Shown: positions 14,780 to 16,856 of the stretch, in pieces
Position numbering within the stretch: position 1 is the first letter of the stretch
How the letters are laid out: the number at the start of each line of letters is the position of its first letter
Assembly: GCA_027071965.1 (NCBI GenBank)
Contig: JALSYJ010000075.1
Span: 1-16,856 of the forward strand
Direction: 5' to 3'
Origin: Robiginitomaculum sp.
GTDB taxonomy: Bacteria; Pseudomonadota; Alphaproteobacteria; Caulobacterales; Maricaulaceae
DNA: 16,856 bases
Position numbers and translations under genes: made by a program
The notes under the pieces: model-generated
The model's input: only the letters and a program-made list of their open reading frames with translations
Database searches by the model: none
What the model was told of the DNA's origin: nothing

Positions 14780-16069
14780 TCATAGTTTGGGCAGGTGCTT
14801 TAGCGGATCAACCGGCTTTACACCTTTGCGGGTTTCAAAATGCAATTGTGAAACATCCACAGAGCCACTGGAGCCAGCTAGGGCTATCACCTGCCCTTGA
14901 GTGACTTCCGCGCCCTCAAGAACCTTGTTTGCCGAATTGTGCGCATAGGCAGTAACCCAGCCATTATTATGGCGGATAAGAATAAGGCGCCCAAAGTTTT
15001 TCAACTCTGATCCTGAATAGATCACAGTTCCCGCACGAGCTGCTACCACCTCGGCCATGGGGTCGGTGGCAATGTTAATTCCATCATTGCGCATGCCGCC
15101 TGCCTTTCCACCAAATCTGGACAATATTTTACCCTTTAGCGGCCAGATGAAAGTAGAATTTGATGCAGGTTTAAGAGGCTTGGAAACGGTCTTGGGAGCG
15201 TCCTTCCCATCACTGCCTGCCACAGGTTCGGCTGTCTTACTGGGCGCGGCCTTCCATTTACCGTCACTGTCCCGGGCCAAAGCCGGTAAAACCAATATGG
15301 TATTAGGAGAAATTACAAATGGCTCTTCGATACCGTTAATATTTGCAAGCGATTGAAAATGAATGTTGTATTTTCTGGAAATAGCATAAAGCGTATCGCC
15401 TTTTTGCACCCGATAATGCAATGGAGCAGGCAGTTTTAGAACCTGCCCCTTATTCAAGGCATAGGGTTTCTTCAATTTATTCAGTTTAATAAGCGGCTCC
15501 AGAGCAACCTGATATTTTTCGGACAGGCTGAACAGGGTGTCACCGGATTTTATGATTACACTTGCCGGACGATCCTTGGTTCTTACGATCTGCACCTGTT
15601 CTGCCTGTGGATTTAGCCTATCAACAGGAGGTGAAATGCTGCTCTGTTCTATGGTTTGTGGCGGAACAGTATCAATATCGGGGTTTAACTCAACCGGAGC
15701 CGGGCTTCCCGGCTCAACATCGAGCATATCCAGCTCTTCTTCAGTGGTTAATCCCTGATCAATTATTTCGGATGAAGCCTCCTCAACAGGAGGCTTGGCT
15801 GTATCGGTGCCATTGCTGTAAGGCGCAGGATCCACATCCAGCATATCCAATTCCTCAGCCTCACTCAAGTTTCCAGCACTATCCGGTAATGTTGCTGCGT
15901 TGGAGTCAGCGACATGAAATTCAGGCAGGCTTGCCGGTGTTTGTGCCTTGGGAATTTCCGCAGCGCCAGTACTGCTTGCCCCCTTATACTCCACAGGCGC
16001 CGGGCCGGCACCTGCCATACAGGCGGACAATGAAAGCGATATGCCCAGATATATCAGATTGCGAATCAT
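14780..16069 (-). CDS. nlpD: NlpD-like lipoprotein: two LysM domains and a degenerate LytM (M23) domain
   Basis: A 429-residue envelope protein likely to bind peptidoglycan and activate an amidase during cell separation, as NlpD does. The signal peptide ends in the lipobox LSAC with C17 as the lipidated residue. A long Pro/Glu/Ala-rich linker (18-168) contains EELDMLDV twice (72-79, 111-118). LysM domains follow at about 171-215 and 218-262, each with SGDTL or KGDTL. The M23 domain spans 307-429 but lacks key residues: the first zinc His and Asp positions read N328 and N332, the HxH pair reads QLH (Q408, H410); H377 remains. It should therefore not cleave peptidoglycan, like E. coli NlpD and EnvC. 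The position after surE and pcm matches the classic surE-pcm-nlpD order. The ATG at 16069 has a weak ribosome-binding site. Confidence 0.92.
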   Translation of the reverse strand: MIRNLIYLGISLSLSACMAGAGPAPVEYKGASSTGAAEIPKAQTPASLPEFHVADSNAATLPDSAGNLSEAEELDMLDVDPAPYSNGTDTAKPPVEEASSEIIDQGLTTEEELDMLDVEPGSPAPVELNPDIDTVPPQTIEQSSISPPVDRLNPQAEQVQIVRTKDRPASVIIKSGDTLFSLSEKYQVALEPLIKLNKLKKPYALNKGQVLKLPAPLHYRVQKGDTLYAISRKYNIHFQSLANINGIEEPFVISPNTILVLPALARDSDGKWKAAPSKTAEPVAGSDGKDAPKTVSKPLKPASNSTFIWPLKGKILSRFGGKAGGMRNDGINIATDPMAEVVAARAGTVIYSGSELKNFGRLILIRHNNGWVTAYAHNSANKVLEGAEVTQGQVIALAGSSGSVDVSQLHFETRKGVKPVDPLKHLPKL

Positions 16070-16137
16070 TTTGTCAGTCTGGTTAAAACAGGTTAATCAA
16101 AGTTTCGCAAAATCCGGCATTTTGAATGTTTTGCACA

Positions 16138-16773
16138 TTACAGGGTTCGGGCAATGCCGCGCAATAAGGGTACAAAGCGCACTTTGCCCAAAACCGTTTT
16201 ATGAAACTCATCACCATCACGACGAAAAATCATCAGGCGCTGGCGGCCGCTGGGGCCAATGGGTGCAACCAACAGGCCGGTATTACGCAATTGAGCCAGC
16301 AGGGCTTCCGGCACCTCTTCAGCCGCCGCCGTCATGATAATACGGTCAAAGCTGTCCTGCTCCGGCCATCCCATACTGCCATCACCAAGGCGCGGGACAA
16401 TATTTTTTAGCTTTAGGGCTGCAAAACGCCGTTTTGCCTCTTCAAGTAATGTCCGATAACGCTCAATAGTATAGACCCGGCGCGACAGCTTCGACAAAAT
16501 CGCACACTGATAACCGGAACCCGTGCCAATTTCCAATACCTTCTCCCTGCCTGTAAGACACAAGGCTTCGGTCATCTGCCCGACCACTACCGGCTGTGAA
16601 ATAGTTTGGCCGCATGATATTGGCAGCGCGCGATCTTCCCATGCCTGTTCAATGAATTCCGGAGTAACGAACAGGTCACGGGCAGTGGTTTCAATGGCTG
16701 ACAGCACCTCGTGATCACTGATCCCGGCCCCGCGCAAGGCCAAAATAAGTTGTACGGTTTGATGATTTATCAA
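16138..16773 (-). CDS. pcm: Protein-L-isoaspartate O-methyltransferase
   Basis: Pcm methylates isoaspartyl residues formed in ageing proteins with SAM, allowing their return to aspartate. The 211-residue protein has the family motif GQTISQP (55-61), the SAM-binding loop VLEIGTGSGYQ (79-89), and the later GDGSMGWP and FDRIIMTAAAEEVPEALLAQL-type segments. The usual GHGQTIS reads SCGQTIS here, a small change beside the substrate site. The chosen start is a TTG at 16773, nine bases after the surE stop, with AAGGT about eight bases upstream; no better ATG lies nearby, since the next Met (residue 67) would remove the substrate-binding motif. It lies between surE and nlpD in a probable operon. Confidence 0.95.
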   Translation of the reverse strand: MINHQTVQLILALRGAGISDHEVLSAIETTARDLFVTPEFIEQAWEDRALPISCGQTISQPVVVGQMTEALCLTGREKVLEIGTGSGYQCAILSKLSRRVYTIERYRTLLEEAKRRFAALKLKNIVPRLGDGSMGWPEQDSFDRIIMTAAAEEVPEALLAQLRNTGLLVAPIGPSGRQRLMIFRRDGDEFHKTVLGKVRFVPLLRGIARTL

Positions 16774-16782
16774 GTTGCAACC

Positions 16783-16856
16783 TTATGTAAAAACAGAATT
16801 AAGAGCCGCCAGGGTTTTGTAATGGGTCAAATCCATATGCAATGGAGTTATTGAAA
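16783..16856 (-). CDS. surE: 5'-nucleotidase SurE, C-terminal end only
   Basis: Reading leftward from the window edge, the minus strand gives SITPLHMDLTHYKTLAALNS then VFT and a TAA (16785-16783). The pattern 'SITPL...DLTHY..L..L' is the characteristic end of SurE, the survival nucleotidase/phosphatase. Only 24 codons lie in the window; the rest continues beyond base 16856. The position directly ahead of pcm supports the identification. Confidence 0.85.
   Translation of the reverse strand, partial: SITPLHMDLTHYKTLAALNSVFT

Noticed and set aside
14693..14783. Thirty-codon minus-strand frame starting in the nlpD stop (ATGA)
   Set aside because: No ribosome-binding site, no recognisable sequence, and it runs through to the spacer before the hairpin; length is within chance.
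15562..16086. 174-residue plus-strand frame opposite nlpD
   Set aside because: Antisense to the repetitive Pro/Ala linker; its composition follows from the linker codons.

Overview
The window is chromosomal DNA from an alphaproteobacterium of moderate G+C. Three observations point there: a GTTC-N7-GTTC direct repeat (the alphaproteobacterial LexA box) in the ssb/uvrA spacer, a folate-dependent TrmFO tRNA methyltransferase, and a surE-pcm-nlpD block followed on the same strand by yajC-secD-secF. The order or genus cannot be fixed from sequence reading alone. No rRNA, tRNA, CRISPR array, transposase or phage gene was seen, and no gene-free stretch exceeds 300 bases.

Layout. 1-203: unassigned, possibly the last codons of a plus-strand gene. 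204-3710: divergent ssb (minus) and uvrA (plus) sharing a 192-base spacer with the SOS box. 3707-7540: four minus-strand genes, nearly gapless, that alternate as membrane protein, CPBP protease, membrane protein, CPBP protease. 7528-8925: a doubtful TonB-like fragment (plus), then an exported TPR/TonB-C-like protein (minus). 9030-10394: trmFO (plus), divergent from the TPR gene across a compact double promoter whose two TTGACG boxes form an inverted repeat. 10440-10600: a tiny split reading frame and a symmetric bidirectional terminator. 10638-11246: a PuuD-type membrane domain lacking its cytochrome. 11374-14575: secF, secD and yajC in one minus-strand operon. 14780-16856: an NlpD-like lipoprotein, pcm and the last codons of surE.

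How the genes relate. Most of the window is housekeeping: DNA repair and single-strand binding under likely SOS control, T-loop tRNA modification, the SecDF-YajC part of protein export, and envelope and protein maintenance (SurE, Pcm, NlpD). The least explained part is the 3.8 kb run at 3707-7540, which looks like a two-gene unit (a multi-pass membrane protein plus a CPBP-family intramembrane protease) duplicated in tandem and diverged. It is the best candidate here for an undescribed membrane system. Other oddities are a SecF with an enlarged first periplasmic domain, a duplicated acidic motif in the NlpD linker, a G8 run inside a putative promoter spacer, and frequent likely TTG/GTG starts.
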